This document shows positions 8,673-16,433 of a stretch of 42,034 nucleotides of DNA, piece by piece. The notes under the pieces were generated by a model. The model did not search any database. It was not told the origin of the DNA and saw only the letters and a program-made list of their open reading frames with translations. How positions within the stretch are numbered: position 1 is the stretch's first letter; the number at the start of each line of letters is the position of its first letter. A program made the translations under genes and the position numbers. The stretch comes from Desulfosarcina sp. (GTDB lineage Bacteria; Desulfobacterota; Desulfobacteria; Desulfobacterales; Desulfosarcinaceae), in contig JABZFO010000034.1 in assembly GCA_014237405.1 (NCBI GenBank), forward strand, positions 1 through 42,034, read 5' to 3'.

Positions 8673-9356
8673 CTATTTGAGGTCGAATGCAGCGAGGCGC
8701 TCCTTGTAGCCCGGCTGAACGATGGTTCTAGGCGTCTGATTCCGCCAGTCGTTGGGCGGACAGATATCTAGGATGTTTTGCAGCCGGTTCTGCTTGGCCA
8801 GCCGTTCATGGATGCGATGCCAGGCGCAGGGCTGGTCAGAATTAATTTCACAGCTGCCCTTGTTGGTGCCGCCGCAGGGGCCGTTGAACAGTCCCTTGGC
8901 ACACATGGTAACCGGGCAGATGCCGGCAGTCATACCCAGCACGCAGGTGCCGCAGGCCCGGCATTTCTCTTCATACCAGCCCACTTCCCGGTTGACGCCG
9001 ATAAAGCTGGTGTCGACACCGGGAAACACGGGGACCTCAGGGAATCGTTCGGCAATAAATTGAATGCCGGCGCCGCAGGCCATGGAGATGATTGCATCGT
9101 ATTCATCCACGATACCGTCCAACTCTTCCAGAAACTCCATGTCACACTGCCGCTCCACGGTAACACCACCGGTTTCGATGGGGTTACCTTCCAAGCGGCG
9201 GGCGATTTTCAGTTCGGAGTTGAGCACCCCGACCTCTTTCTCGCCGCCTGCCAGGCATACTGCCACGCAGGTGCCGCATCCCACGGTCAGGACCTTTTTA
9301 AAGTCCTTGACCATGGCCCTGACTTCTTCAAAGGGCTTTCTTTCCGCAACAATCAT
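8673..9356 (-). CDS. metV: Methylene-THF reductase partner (MetV-like, C-terminal-domain family)
   Basis: This 227-residue cytoplasmic protein is of the MetV/MTHFR-C family and pairs with MetF in acetogens and sulfate reducers. It has an N-terminal cysteine set (C27, C30, C34) and a C-terminal set (C132, C135, C138, C147, C152, C161) in the CRACGTC...ICPVTMCAKG...GPCGG pattern, which is expected to hold Fe-S clusters or zinc. The start is chosen at ATG 9356 because AAGGAGGA stands 7 nt before it. An upstream ATG at 9398 adds 14 residues across that site. It is the first gene of the operon metV-metF-QmoA-like-QmoB-like, behind the promoter at 9532-9560. The order resembles the Moorella metVF locus, but HdrB and HdrC are absent. 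Confidence 0.85.
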   Translation of the reverse strand: MIVAERKPFEEVRAMVKDFKKVLTVGCGTCVAVCLAGGEKEVGVLNSELKIARRLEGNPIETGGVTVERQCDMEFLEELDGIVDEYDAIISMACGAGIQFIAERFPEVPVFPGVDTSFIGVNREVGWYEEKCRACGTCVLGMTAGICPVTMCAKGLFNGPCGGTNKGSCEINSDQPCAWHRIHERLAKQNRLQNILDICPPNDWRNQTPRTIVQPGYKERLAAFDLK

Positions 9357-9531
9357 TTGACATTCCTCCTTTTTGCCATGGCATGGGGTTGCTGCCATGA
9401 AGGGTAATACAGATCAAGCATGGATTAGGGTGCACGTGAAATGGATGTTTTGAGCCAAGGAACGAAATTAACCTGAGTGCATCAATGATGTCAACATATA
9501 ATAGGTGGTGCGGGTAATCTGTACTCAGGGT

Positions 9532-9560
9532 TTTGTATTGCCTGCCGGTGGCCAAGTCAA
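9532..9560 (-). promoter_or_regulatory. Sigma-70 type promoter for the metV operon
   Basis: Read on the minus strand: -35 TTGACT (9560-9555), a 17-bp spacer, and -10 TACAAA (9537-9532). It points at metV, whose start is about 175 bp downstream. Spacing and hexamers are good. No transcript evidence is available. Confidence 0.55.
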
Positions 9561-9567
9561 CATGAAA

Positions 9568-9585
9568 TGAATGTTCGCTCATTTT
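9568..9585. promoter_or_regulatory. Degenerate FadR/TetR-type operator beside the metV promoter
   Basis: TGAATGTTCGCTCATTTT has the 7-4-7 layout of the two better sites at 9738-9755 and 14129-14146. Eleven of its 14 arm positions match the TGAATGA / TCATTCA arms. It ends 7 bp upstream of the metV -35 box. It could tie metV expression to fatty-acid status or could be chance. Confidence 0.35.
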
Positions 9586-9709
9586 TTTTTGGCGGCGGCA
9601 TAGACCTTTCTGAGGTTTTTAACCCCATTGGATAGCGGGGACCACGGTGTGATTTAAGACTATATTCTTAATTTCCCTGCCGCTTTAATGTTTTTCTGAT
9701 GTTTAAAGC

Positions 9710-9738
9710 TTGACAGAGGGTTTTTGTCTTTGATAAAT
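9710..9738 (+). promoter_or_regulatory. Promoter of tetR-acyl-CoA dehydrogenase
   Basis: -35 TTGACA (9710-9715), a 17-bp spacer, -10 ATAAAT (9733-9738). The -10 overlaps the first bases of the palindromic operator, so a bound repressor would block RNA polymerase. Confidence 0.7.
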
Positions 9739-9756
9739 GAATGAATATTCATTCAT
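9737..9756. promoter_or_regulatory. FadR/TetR operator, perfect 20-bp palindrome
   Basis: ATGAATGAATATTCATTCAT is its own reverse complement. Its 18-bp core fits the Bacillus FadR (YsiA) box TGAATGAMTANTCATTCA as I recall it, apart from one centre position. It overlaps the -10 of the tetR promoter, so it is probably an autoregulatory operator of the TetR-family repressor encoded next to it. Confidence 0.8.
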
Positions 9757-9810
9757 AAGCTGTCGTTTGTCGTTTCAGGGAGGTTCGCCATCAGCACCAA
9801 AAAGAAAAAT

Positions 9811-10324
9811 ATGGATAAATACCAGCGCATCCTTGAGGCTGCCATTACGGTATTTGCCGAACAGGGGTTTTTTCAGTCGACAATCGCCCAAATTGCCAAA
9901 GAGGCCGGGGTGGCTGACGGAACCATCTACCTCTATTTCAAGAACAAGGATGACATTCTGGTTCAGTTTTACCAGTACAAGACACGCCAGATTTTCGAGC
10001 GGTTCCGGGATGCGGTCAGCCAGCCGGCAACTGCGGAGGAGAAACTGAGGTGTCTGATTCATGTTCATCTCCAGGAGTTTCAGAACCAAAATGTACCGGG
10101 ACATCATTTCAGAGGTGGTGGAACTGGGACAGGAAGAGGGAACCATCCGAAAGGACCTTTACATGGGGTTGGTCAAGCGGTTCATCAATGGCGCGGTGGA
10201 CGAGGTGATCAACTCCTGGATCCATTCAGGCGGTGAATACGATCTGGTGACCATGGCAGCCCCTTTGGTGGATCTTTTCATCAAGGGGATCGGCGGCACC
10301 AGTAAGACGCAATTAACGGATTGA
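9811..10324 (+). pseudogene. TetR/AcrR-family fatty-acid regulator, frameshifted by internal deletion
   Basis: The first frame (from ATG 9811) gives the TetR DNA-binding domain: MDKYQRILEAAITVFAEQGF, then IAQIAKEAGVADGTIYLYFKN (helix-turn-helix near residues 25-50). Family similarity stops after LQEFQNQ near 10087. The ligand-domain C-terminus (MYRDIISEVVELGQEEGTIRK, ending IKGIGGTSKTQLTD) resumes in another frame and stops at 10324. Family members are about 200 residues and the two parts sum to about 172, so about 25-30 residues (roughly 85 nt) are missing at the junction. The protein would be FadR-like: it represses beta-oxidation genes and is released by long-chain acyl-CoA. An in-frame ATC at 9790 sits 5 nt after GGGAGGT where a start is expected. 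ATG 9811 lies 26 nt from that site, so the start may also be damaged. Confidence 0.8.
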
Positions 10325-10397
10325 ATACATAACCGGATGCCGCCGTGCCCACTCGATTCGAAGGCGGGTCCACCAGTCAACAAGGAGAGGATAGACC

Positions 10398-12215
10398 ATG
10401 GCACAGGTAATCGCTGACAGGAGAGATGTTGATTTCGTGCTTCATGAACAGCTGAACGTCGGCGCGTTGAGCGAACATGAAAAGTACGAAGAGTTCAACA
10501 AGAAAACCGTAGATTTGATCATCAGTGAAGCCCGTAATCTGGCGATAAAGGAAATTCTTCCCACCTTCAAGGAGGGTGACGAGCAGGGGTGCCGCTTTGA
10601 AAACGGCCAGGTGTTCGTGCCGGAAAGCTTCAAGCGCCCCTACGATCTGTTTGCCGAAGGCGAATGGATAGCCATGCCAGAGGATCCTGAGTATGGGGGA
10701 CAGGGAATGCCCCGATCCGTGGCCCTGGCTGCCGGCGACTATTTTAACGGCGCCAACTACGCCTTCATGATGTACCCGGGGCTCACCCATGGGGCGGCTC
10801 TGCTGGTGGAGGCCTTCGGCACGGAACGTCAGAAGAAGCTGTTTTTAAAGAACATGTTCACCGGTAAATGGACCGGCACCATGCTGCTCACAGAACCTGA
10901 AGCCGGGTCAGATGTAGGCAACCTGTCCACCACCGCCGTGAAAAATGAAGACGGCACCTACGCCATCACCGGCAACAAGATCTTCATCTCGGCCGGCGAG
11001 CATGACATGGTGGAAAATATTGTCCATCCGGTCCTGGCCCGAATAGAAGGGGCACCCGCAGGCACCAAGGGTATTTCCCTGTTTCTGGTTCCCAAGTATC
11101 GGGTCAATGATGACGGCAGACTGGACGAGTTCAACGACGTGGTCTGCACGGGCATCGAGCACAAGCTGGGCATTAACGGCAATTCCACCTGCTCCCTTAC
11201 CTTAGGTGGCAAGGGGAATTGCGTGGGTGAACTGCTGGGTGAGGAGAACAAGGGCATGCGGGCCATGTTCCTGATGATGAACGAGGCGCGTCTGCTGGTG
11301 GGCATGCAGGGATTCTGCTGCGCCAGCGCCTCTTACATGAATGCCGTCAATTATGCCAGGGAGCGGGTACAGGGTAAGAATCTTCTGCAGATGATGGATC
11401 CCACCGCACCGTCCGTGCCCATCATTCAGCACCCGGACGTGCGCCGCATGCTCATCTCCATGAAATCCTACGTGGAGGGTATGCGCAGCCTGATCTACTA
11501 CGCCGGCCACCTCTCTGATCAGATGGCCGTTACCGATGACGAGGCGGAAAAAGCCCGGCTGCAGGGAATGCTGGATCTGCTCATCCCTATCTGCAAGGGA
11601 TATGTCACCGACAAGGCTTTCGAAGTTTGCAGCACGGGCGTGCAGGTTTACGGCGGATACGGCTTCATTAAAGAGTATCCCCAGGAGCAGCTTTTGCGGG
11701 ATTGCCGCATCACCATGATCTATGAGGGCACCAACGGCATTCAGGCCATGGACCTGCTGGGCCGTAAGCTGGGCAGGAACAAGGGCCAACCCCTCATGGA
11801 CCTGATGGGTGAGATCCAGAAGGTAATTGCCCAGGCCAAGGAGATTGAGGACCTGAAGGAATGCGCGACCCGCATGGAAAAAGCGCTGAACCGTCTGGGC
11901 GAAGTGGCCATGAACCTGGGCGCTGCGGCCATGTCTCCCAAGGTAATGAGCGCTTTTGCCTTCGCCCATCCGTTCATGGAAGCGTCCGGTGATGTGGTGA
12001 TGGCCTGGATGCTGCTGTGGAGAGGGATTATCGCTGCCGGACAACTGGAAAAGGGCGCCAAGAAAAAAGATCTGTCCTTTTACGAAGGGCAGGTGAAAAG
12101 CGCGCAGTACTTTACCCAGGCAATGCTTCCCATCACCATGGGCAAGATGGATGCCATCATGACCACCTGCGATGCGGCGGTTGAGATTTCCGAAGACGCC
12201 TTCGGCGGCAAATAG
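10398..12215 (+). CDS. Acyl-CoA dehydrogenase
   Basis: This 605-residue FAD enzyme oxidises acyl-CoA to trans-2-enoyl-CoA and hands electrons to ETF. The substrate/FAD motif MLLTEPEAGSDVGNLSTTA is near residues 160-180. The conserved arginine/quinone-side region VQVYGGYGFIKEYPQEQLLRD follows, and the catalytic glutamate is E443 in MIYEGTNGIQ. A C-terminal helical extension of the long Acyl-CoA_dh_C type (residues about 470-605) is present. The length fits the roughly 600-residue class common in Desulfobacteraceae. ATG follows AAGGAGAGG by 8 nt. It lies 73 bp after the tetR remnant, probably in the same transcript under the 9737 operator, and converges with the acyl-CoA ligase. It appears intact. 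Substrate chain length cannot be told from sequence. Confidence 0.93.
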   Translation: MAQVIADRRDVDFVLHEQLNVGALSEHEKYEEFNKKTVDLIISEARNLAIKEILPTFKEGDEQGCRFENGQVFVPESFKRPYDLFAEGEWIAMPEDPEYGGQGMPRSVALAAGDYFNGANYAFMMYPGLTHGAALLVEAFGTERQKKLFLKNMFTGKWTGTMLLTEPEAGSDVGNLSTTAVKNEDGTYAITGNKIFISAGEHDMVENIVHPVLARIEGAPAGTKGISLFLVPKYRVNDDGRLDEFNDVVCTGIEHKLGINGNSTCSLTLGGKGNCVGELLGEENKGMRAMFLMMNEARLLVGMQGFCCASASYMNAVNYARERVQGKNLLQMMDPTAPSVPIIQHPDVRRMLISMKSYVEGMRSLIYYAGHLSDQMAVTDDEAEKARLQGMLDLLIPICKGYVTDKAFEVCSTGVQVYGGYGFIKEYPQEQLLRDCRITMIYEGTNGIQAMDLLGRKLGRNKGQPLMDLMGEIQKVIAQAKEIEDLKECATRMEKALNRLGEVAMNLGAAAMSPKVMSAFAFAHPFMEASGDVVMAWMLLWRGIIAAGQLEKGAKKKDLSFYEGQVKSAQYFTQAMLPITMGKMDAIMTTCDAAVEISEDAFGGK

Positions 12216-12245
12216 TAAAGACTCCTGGATTCCTTTCCGAGACCC

Positions 12246-13839
12246 TTATTCGGTTTTTTCCTGCTCCATGGCGCGCAGGTCTTTTTTCAGGACTTTGCCC
12301 ACATTGGTTTTGGGCAGGTCTTTGCGGAATTCGATTTCCGTGGGCCATTTGTATTTGGCCAGCTTGTCTTCGCAGTATTTCAGCAACTCTTCGGTGGTGG
12401 CCGTCTGGCCTTCTTTTAACACGACGAACACCTTTACCGCCTCGCCGCGTTTAGGATGAGGAATACCGATGACCGTGGCCTCCATCACCTTTGGATGTTC
12501 GAAGAACACCTCCTCGATATCCCGGGGATAGACGTTGAAGCCCCCGGAGATGATCATATCTTTCTTGCGGTCCACGATGTACTTTCATCACTTGCGGCCC
12601 CTTGACCAGCAGTTCTCCGGTTTCACCCACCGGAACGTCGGTGACTCCGTCTGAAAGATCCACGATGCGGCATTCGGTGTCGGAAATGGGAATGCCCACG
12701 CTGCCCACTTTCCGTTTGCCGTCAAAGGGGTTGATATGCGTCACCGGGCAGGATTCGGTCATACCGAATCCCTCGACGATAACCGCACCGGTTCTCTTCT
12801 CGAACTCGCTGATCACTTCCAATGGCAGCGGGGCGCTGCCGGAAAAGCAGCCCTTGATGGAAGTAAGATCGGTCTTTTCGATATTGGGGTCTTCGAGCAT
12901 GCCGATGTACATGGTGGGCACCAGTGGCGCAAAGGTGGGTTTGAATTTACTGATCGCTTCCAACAGTTGAGGCGGTTGGGGTTTGGGAATCAGGATGTTT
13001 CCCCATCCTTTGAAAATGGCCAGGTTCATGGCGGTGGACAATCCGAAGACATGAAAAAAGGGCAGGGCCCCCAGCATGATTTCATCGCTGCCGAATTTCG
13101 GGAACCAGGCTGTCACGTGCTGGACCTGTTTGCTGAGGTTGCCGTGAGTGAGCATAACGCCCTTGGAGACGCCGGTGGTGCCGCCGGTATATTGATACAT
13201 GGCCACATCCTCGAAGGTCAGATCGACCTGTGGTGGATTGGGCTCAAACTGATTCAGAATCATTTTCCATTTGTACAGGTTGTCGGCGGGTTTGACATCT
13301 GCGGCCAACCCCTTTTTCTTTCCCACCAGCGGAAACAGAATATTCTTTGGAAAGGGAAGATAGTCGCCAATGCTGGTGTAAACGATCTGTTTGATAGCTG
13401 TTTTCGGGCGGAGGTCAATCATCCGATTGCCCAGCAGATCCAGGGTGATCAGGACTTTGGACCCGGAATCGTTGAACTGGTGCTCCAGTTCCCGATCGGA
13501 ATACAAGGGGTTGTTCATGACGGTGATGGCACCGATGCGTAAAATGGCATAGCAGGCCACCACACAGGGGATCACATTGGGCAGCAGGATGGCTACACTG
13601 TCCCCCTTTTTCACCCCGAAATCGGTCAGGCATGCGGCAAATCGGTCCACCATCTCGTTCAGCTTGCCAAAGCTGATCTGGTATCCTTGAAACGTCAGAG
13701 CCATTTTGTCAGGAAACGCCTTGGCCGACTGCTTCAGGCAGTCCGGCAGGCAGATGTTTTCATATTGGACATGTTCGGGAACGCCTGCCTCGTAGTGTGT
13801 CAGCCATGGTTTTGCCAGATAGGGATTGCCTGTGGTCAC
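12246..13839 (-). pseudogene. fadD: Long-chain acyl-CoA ligase (FadD-like), frameshifted by internal deletion
   Basis: An AMP-forming acyl-CoA synthetase would activate fatty acids for beta-oxidation. The start is GTG 13839-13837 behind AAAGGAGG. The first frame carries the P-loop-like YTGGTTGVSKGVMLTHGNL, the AMP motif VEGFGMTESCPVTHIN and the hinge-side KGPQVMK. Similarity breaks near 12578-12586 and the C-terminal domain resumes in another frame with [20 protein letters not shown], ending in the [12 protein letters not shown] lysine motif at 12246. The expected joining segment (about 30-35 residues, including the GDIARMDEDGY-type A8 hinge) is missing. Both parts are otherwise well preserved and nothing else is damaged, so the lesion is recent or artefactual. 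If real, the enzyme is dead because the C-terminal adenylation/thioesterification lid is lost. Confidence 0.85.
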
Positions 13840-13935
13840 GTGAACCTCCTTTTTTCTTGTTTTTCATGGGTATTCGTAATAAATAAATTTTTTTTGCCTT
13901 CTGGAGGGGGATGCAACTGCTGAATCATTTCCTAT

Positions 13936-13964
13936 GATCTATTTGGATTAACTGCTTTTGTCAA
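13936..13964 (-). promoter_or_regulatory. Candidate fadD promoter
   Basis: On the minus strand: TTGACA (13964-13959), a 17-bp spacer, then TAGATC (13941-13936). The -35 is perfect and the -10 is weak. It lies about 100 bp before the fadD GTG. Confidence 0.45.
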
Positions 13965-14098
13965 GAAAGCCTTATGGTTAATCATCTTGGAAAATCTGGA
14001 GATCGCTGGCCAAAACTGGTGTCTCTCGCCACCGACGGCCAATGGGCGGGTTGGCTCCGGTTTAATGGGGTATATGGGATGACCGCCAAATTTTTTTC

Positions 14099-14127
14099 TT
14101 GACAGGATTAGAATCAGTGGGTAGGAA
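14099..14127 (+). promoter_or_regulatory. Candidate promoter for the ETF oxidoreductase-etfBA genes
   Basis: TTGACA (14099-14104), a 17-bp spacer, and a weak -10 TAGGAA (14122-14127), directly followed by the FadR-like operator. Its layout parallels the promoter/operator in front of tetR. Confidence 0.45.
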
Positions 14128-14128
14128 C

Positions 14129-14146
14129 TGAATGAACCCTCATTCA
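14129..14146. promoter_or_regulatory. FadR/TetR operator, second copy
   Basis: TGAATGAACCCTCATTCA has perfect 7-bp inverted arms with a 4-bp centre, the same arms as the site at 9737-9756. It lies just after the putative -10 of the ETF promoter and upstream of the divergent fadD, so one site could control both. Confidence 0.75.
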
Positions 14147-14192
14147 TTTTTTTGCATACTTAAAATGATGAATTCGTAAAAAGTCAGTTTTC

Positions 14193-14285
14193 AGACGGTT
14201 TCGTAAAACGTTCGAGATCAAGGCTTGCGAATCCCGAGGAATGAGGCGTACTTGCCGTACGCCGCAGTGACGAGGGATGAAGCGC
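14193..14285. repeat. MITE-like repeat family B, truncated copy
   Basis: It begins AGACGGTTTCGTAAAACG, the terminal repeat of the complete copy at 37728-37872, and follows that copy (inverted) through GCAGTGACGAGGGATGAAGCG. It then stops abruptly at 14285: the other terminal repeat is missing and coding sequence of the ETF oxidoreductase begins. A second GTAAAAAGTC-like half-end lies at 14176-14185. Confidence 0.8.
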
Positions 14286-14343
14286 TCCGGCAAAGTATTT
14301 CTTTCTTTTTATCCCCACGGTTGTTTTTTCGATCCTGATTCCC

Positions 14344-16332
14344 ATGGCGGGGGTGGCGGTGTTCACCTATATCATGGCCATCCGCATGGCGCCGCTGGTC
14401 AAGGCGGCCCCGGACAGGCGATTCGACCGCATTCCCCAGCGCATCTTTAATGTGCTGAAGCTCTGGCTGGCCCAGTACCGCCAGCCTCGATACAAGCTGG
14501 CGGGCGTGGTACATATCATGATCTTCGCCGGTTTTCTCATCCTCAGTATCCGGTCCTGCTCCCTGGTGGTCATCGGCATCTCCGACAGCTTCGTCGTGCC
14601 CGGCTTCGGGGGGCTGCTGGGCGACGTCTACAATATACTGAAAGATTACGCCGCCACCATGGTGCTTGTCGCCTGTGCCATCGCTGCTTACCGGCGGGGT
14701 GTGGTGAAGCCGGAACGTTACGCCGTGCCCGCCAAATACGGCAAGGATCACACGGCCGAAGCCCTGTTCGTCCTGGGCCTGATCTCGACGCTGATGATCT
14801 CCGAAAGCCTGTTCGAGGCCAGTTCGGTGGCTGCCAACGTCCAGCAGGGCCTGCACGCCGAATCTTTGGCACCGGCCAGCCTGGCCTGGTTTTTCAAGAC
14901 CGCCTTGCTGTCCACATCAGTGGAGACGCTCCAGACCATTCATATCGCCACCTTTTACATCCACGATTTGACGTTTTTCTTTTTTCTCTGTTTTCTGCCT
15001 CTGGGCAAACACTTTCACGTCATCACCTCGCTGTTCAACGTGTTCTTTATGCGCATTGACCGGGGCAACATCAAACCGGTTCAGCACGGCATCAAGGATG
15101 AAGACCTGGATAACCTGGAATCCTTCGGCGTTAAGAAACTTGAGGATTTCACCTGGAAGCACATCCTGGACTTCTACTCGTGCGCCGACTGCGGCCGCTG
15201 CTCGGACAACTGCCCGGCTAACGCCGTGGGCCGGCCCCTGTCCCCTCGGTTCATCTCCATCAAGGGCCGGGACCTGACCTTCAAAAACTACCCCATCTAT
15301 CCCTACGGCAGTCCGTTTAAAAAGAGCGAGAACCTCATCGGCACCATCTACGAAGAAGACGAGATCTGGTCCTGCACCACCTGTGGCGCCTGCGAACAGG
15401 AGTGCCCCATCGGCATCGAGTACATCGACAAGATCGTGGACCTGCGCCGCGGCATGGTGGACGATGGGCTCGTTCCCCAGAGCCTGCAAAAGCCCTTAAG
15501 GGCCCTGGAAAAACGCGGCAACCCCTGGGGCAAGATGGAGAAAAAACGCGCCGACTGGACCAAGGAACTGCCTGAGGGCGTGACGGTCAAGGATCTGGCC
15601 AAGGAATCGGCCGATGTCCTCTATTTTGTGGACAGTATCACCTCCTACGACGACCGCATGCAGGCGATCGGGCAGGCCACGGCTACCGTCCTGTCCAGGG
15701 CCGGTTCGGATTTCGGTATCCTGGGCAAGAAGGAGAAAGACAGCGGCAACGAGATCCGTCGATTCGGCGAAGAGATGTTGTTTCAGACCATGAAGGAGAT
15801 GAATACCGATGCCATCCTGGACAGCGGTGTCAAGCACATCATCACCGCCGACCCTCATGCCTACAACGCCTTGAAAAACGACTACAAGGGGCTTCCGCCG
15901 GTGGAGCACATCAGCCAGTTTATCGCCCGCAACGTGAAATCCGGCGCTATCCGGCTGAAAAGCGCCAACGGCGACGGTAAGGTTTACACCTATCATGACC
16001 CCTGCTACCTGGGCCGCCACAATGATGTCTACGAGGACCCGCGATCGGCCCTGGATGCCATTGGCGGGTTGAAGCGGGTGGAGATGGAACGTTGCCGTGA
16101 CCGGTCGTTTTGCTGCGGCGGCGGCGGTCTGATGCTCTTCTACGAACCCGAGGAAGAGCAGCGCATGGGTGTGGTGCGGGTGGAGATGGCCGCCGAAGCC
16201 GGCGCCAACGTCATCGTAACGGCCTGCCCCTTCTGCCTGGTCAACATAGAAGACGCTATCAAGGTGGCCGGCATGGAAGGGAAAATGGAGGCCATCGATC
16301 TGTCGGAATTGATTGCTCAACACCTACAATAA
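14344..16332 (+). CDS. ETF:(mena)quinone oxidoreductase-like membrane Fe-S protein, start damaged
   Basis: This HdrD/GlpC-type membrane oxidoreductase probably takes electrons from EtfAB to menaquinone (EMO-like). N-terminal membrane segments (a narG-gamma-like heme b domain, residues about 1-230) precede two [4Fe-4S] motifs (CADCGRCSDNCP and CTTCGACEQECP). The C-terminal cysteine-rich domains follow, with CCGGGGLM and the TACPFCLVNIEDAI ending. The frame is open back to 14281 and encodes part of another membrane helix (KYFFLFIPTVVFSILIP), but that stretch has no ATG, GTG or TTG and a TGA precedes it. ATG 14344 falls inside a helix and has no ribosome-binding site. The native start therefore seems lost where repeat B is cut off at 14285. 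It is followed by etfB and etfA, which supports the role. Confidence 0.82.
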   Translation: MAGVAVFTYIMAIRMAPLVKAAPDRRFDRIPQRIFNVLKLWLAQYRQPRYKLAGVVHIMIFAGFLILSIRSCSLVVIGISDSFVVPGFGGLLGDVYNILKDYAATMVLVACAIAAYRRGVVKPERYAVPAKYGKDHTAEALFVLGLISTLMISESLFEASSVAANVQQGLHAESLAPASLAWFFKTALLSTSVETLQTIHIATFYIHDLTFFFFLCFLPLGKHFHVITSLFNVFFMRIDRGNIKPVQHGIKDEDLDNLESFGVKKLEDFTWKHILDFYSCADCGRCSDNCPANAVGRPLSPRFISIKGRDLTFKNYPIYPYGSPFKKSENLIGTIYEEDEIWSCTTCGACEQECPIGIEYIDKIVDLRRGMVDDGLVPQSLQKPLRALEKRGNPWGKMEKKRADWTKELPEGVTVKDLAKESADVLYFVDSITSYDDRMQAIGQATATVLSRAGSDFGILGKKEKDSGNEIRRFGEEMLFQTMKEMNTDAILDSGVKHIITADPHAYNALKNDYKGLPPVEHISQFIARNVKSGAIRLKSANGDGKVYTYHDPCYLGRHNDVYEDPRSALDAIGGLKRVEMERCRDRSFCCGGGGLMLFYEPEEEQRMGVVRVEMAAEAGANVIVTACPFCLVNIEDAIKVAGMEGKMEAIDLSELIAQHLQ

Positions 16333-16433
16333 GAATTTTTAATGTTGAATGATGAATTTTTAATGAAGGCATTGAAATCTTGCAACAAATTATCAGGTAA
16401 AAAGTAGTTAGCATACTAAATAGGAGGAAAAAT

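Larger units (their letters stand above)
9357..9709. other. Divergent intergenic region, metV to tetR
   Basis: This stretch holds the inferred minus-strand promoter for metV (9532-9560) and a weak FadR-like operator (9568-9585). I see no small gene, riboswitch or strong hairpin in the rest. Confidence 0.5.
13840..14128. other. Divergent promoter region between fadD and the ETF genes
   Basis: A minus-strand promoter for fadD is likely at 13936-13964. The plus-strand TTGACA at 14099 starts the promoter facing the ETF oxidoreductase. No ORF or conserved RNA was recognised. Confidence 0.4.

Noticed and set aside
9425..9445. parS-like GTGCACGTGAAAT, and another CACGTG near 13838
   Set aside because: Only the centre and one arm match TGTTTCACGTGAAACA; the other arm is wrong. 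The 13838 site is part of the fadD start region.
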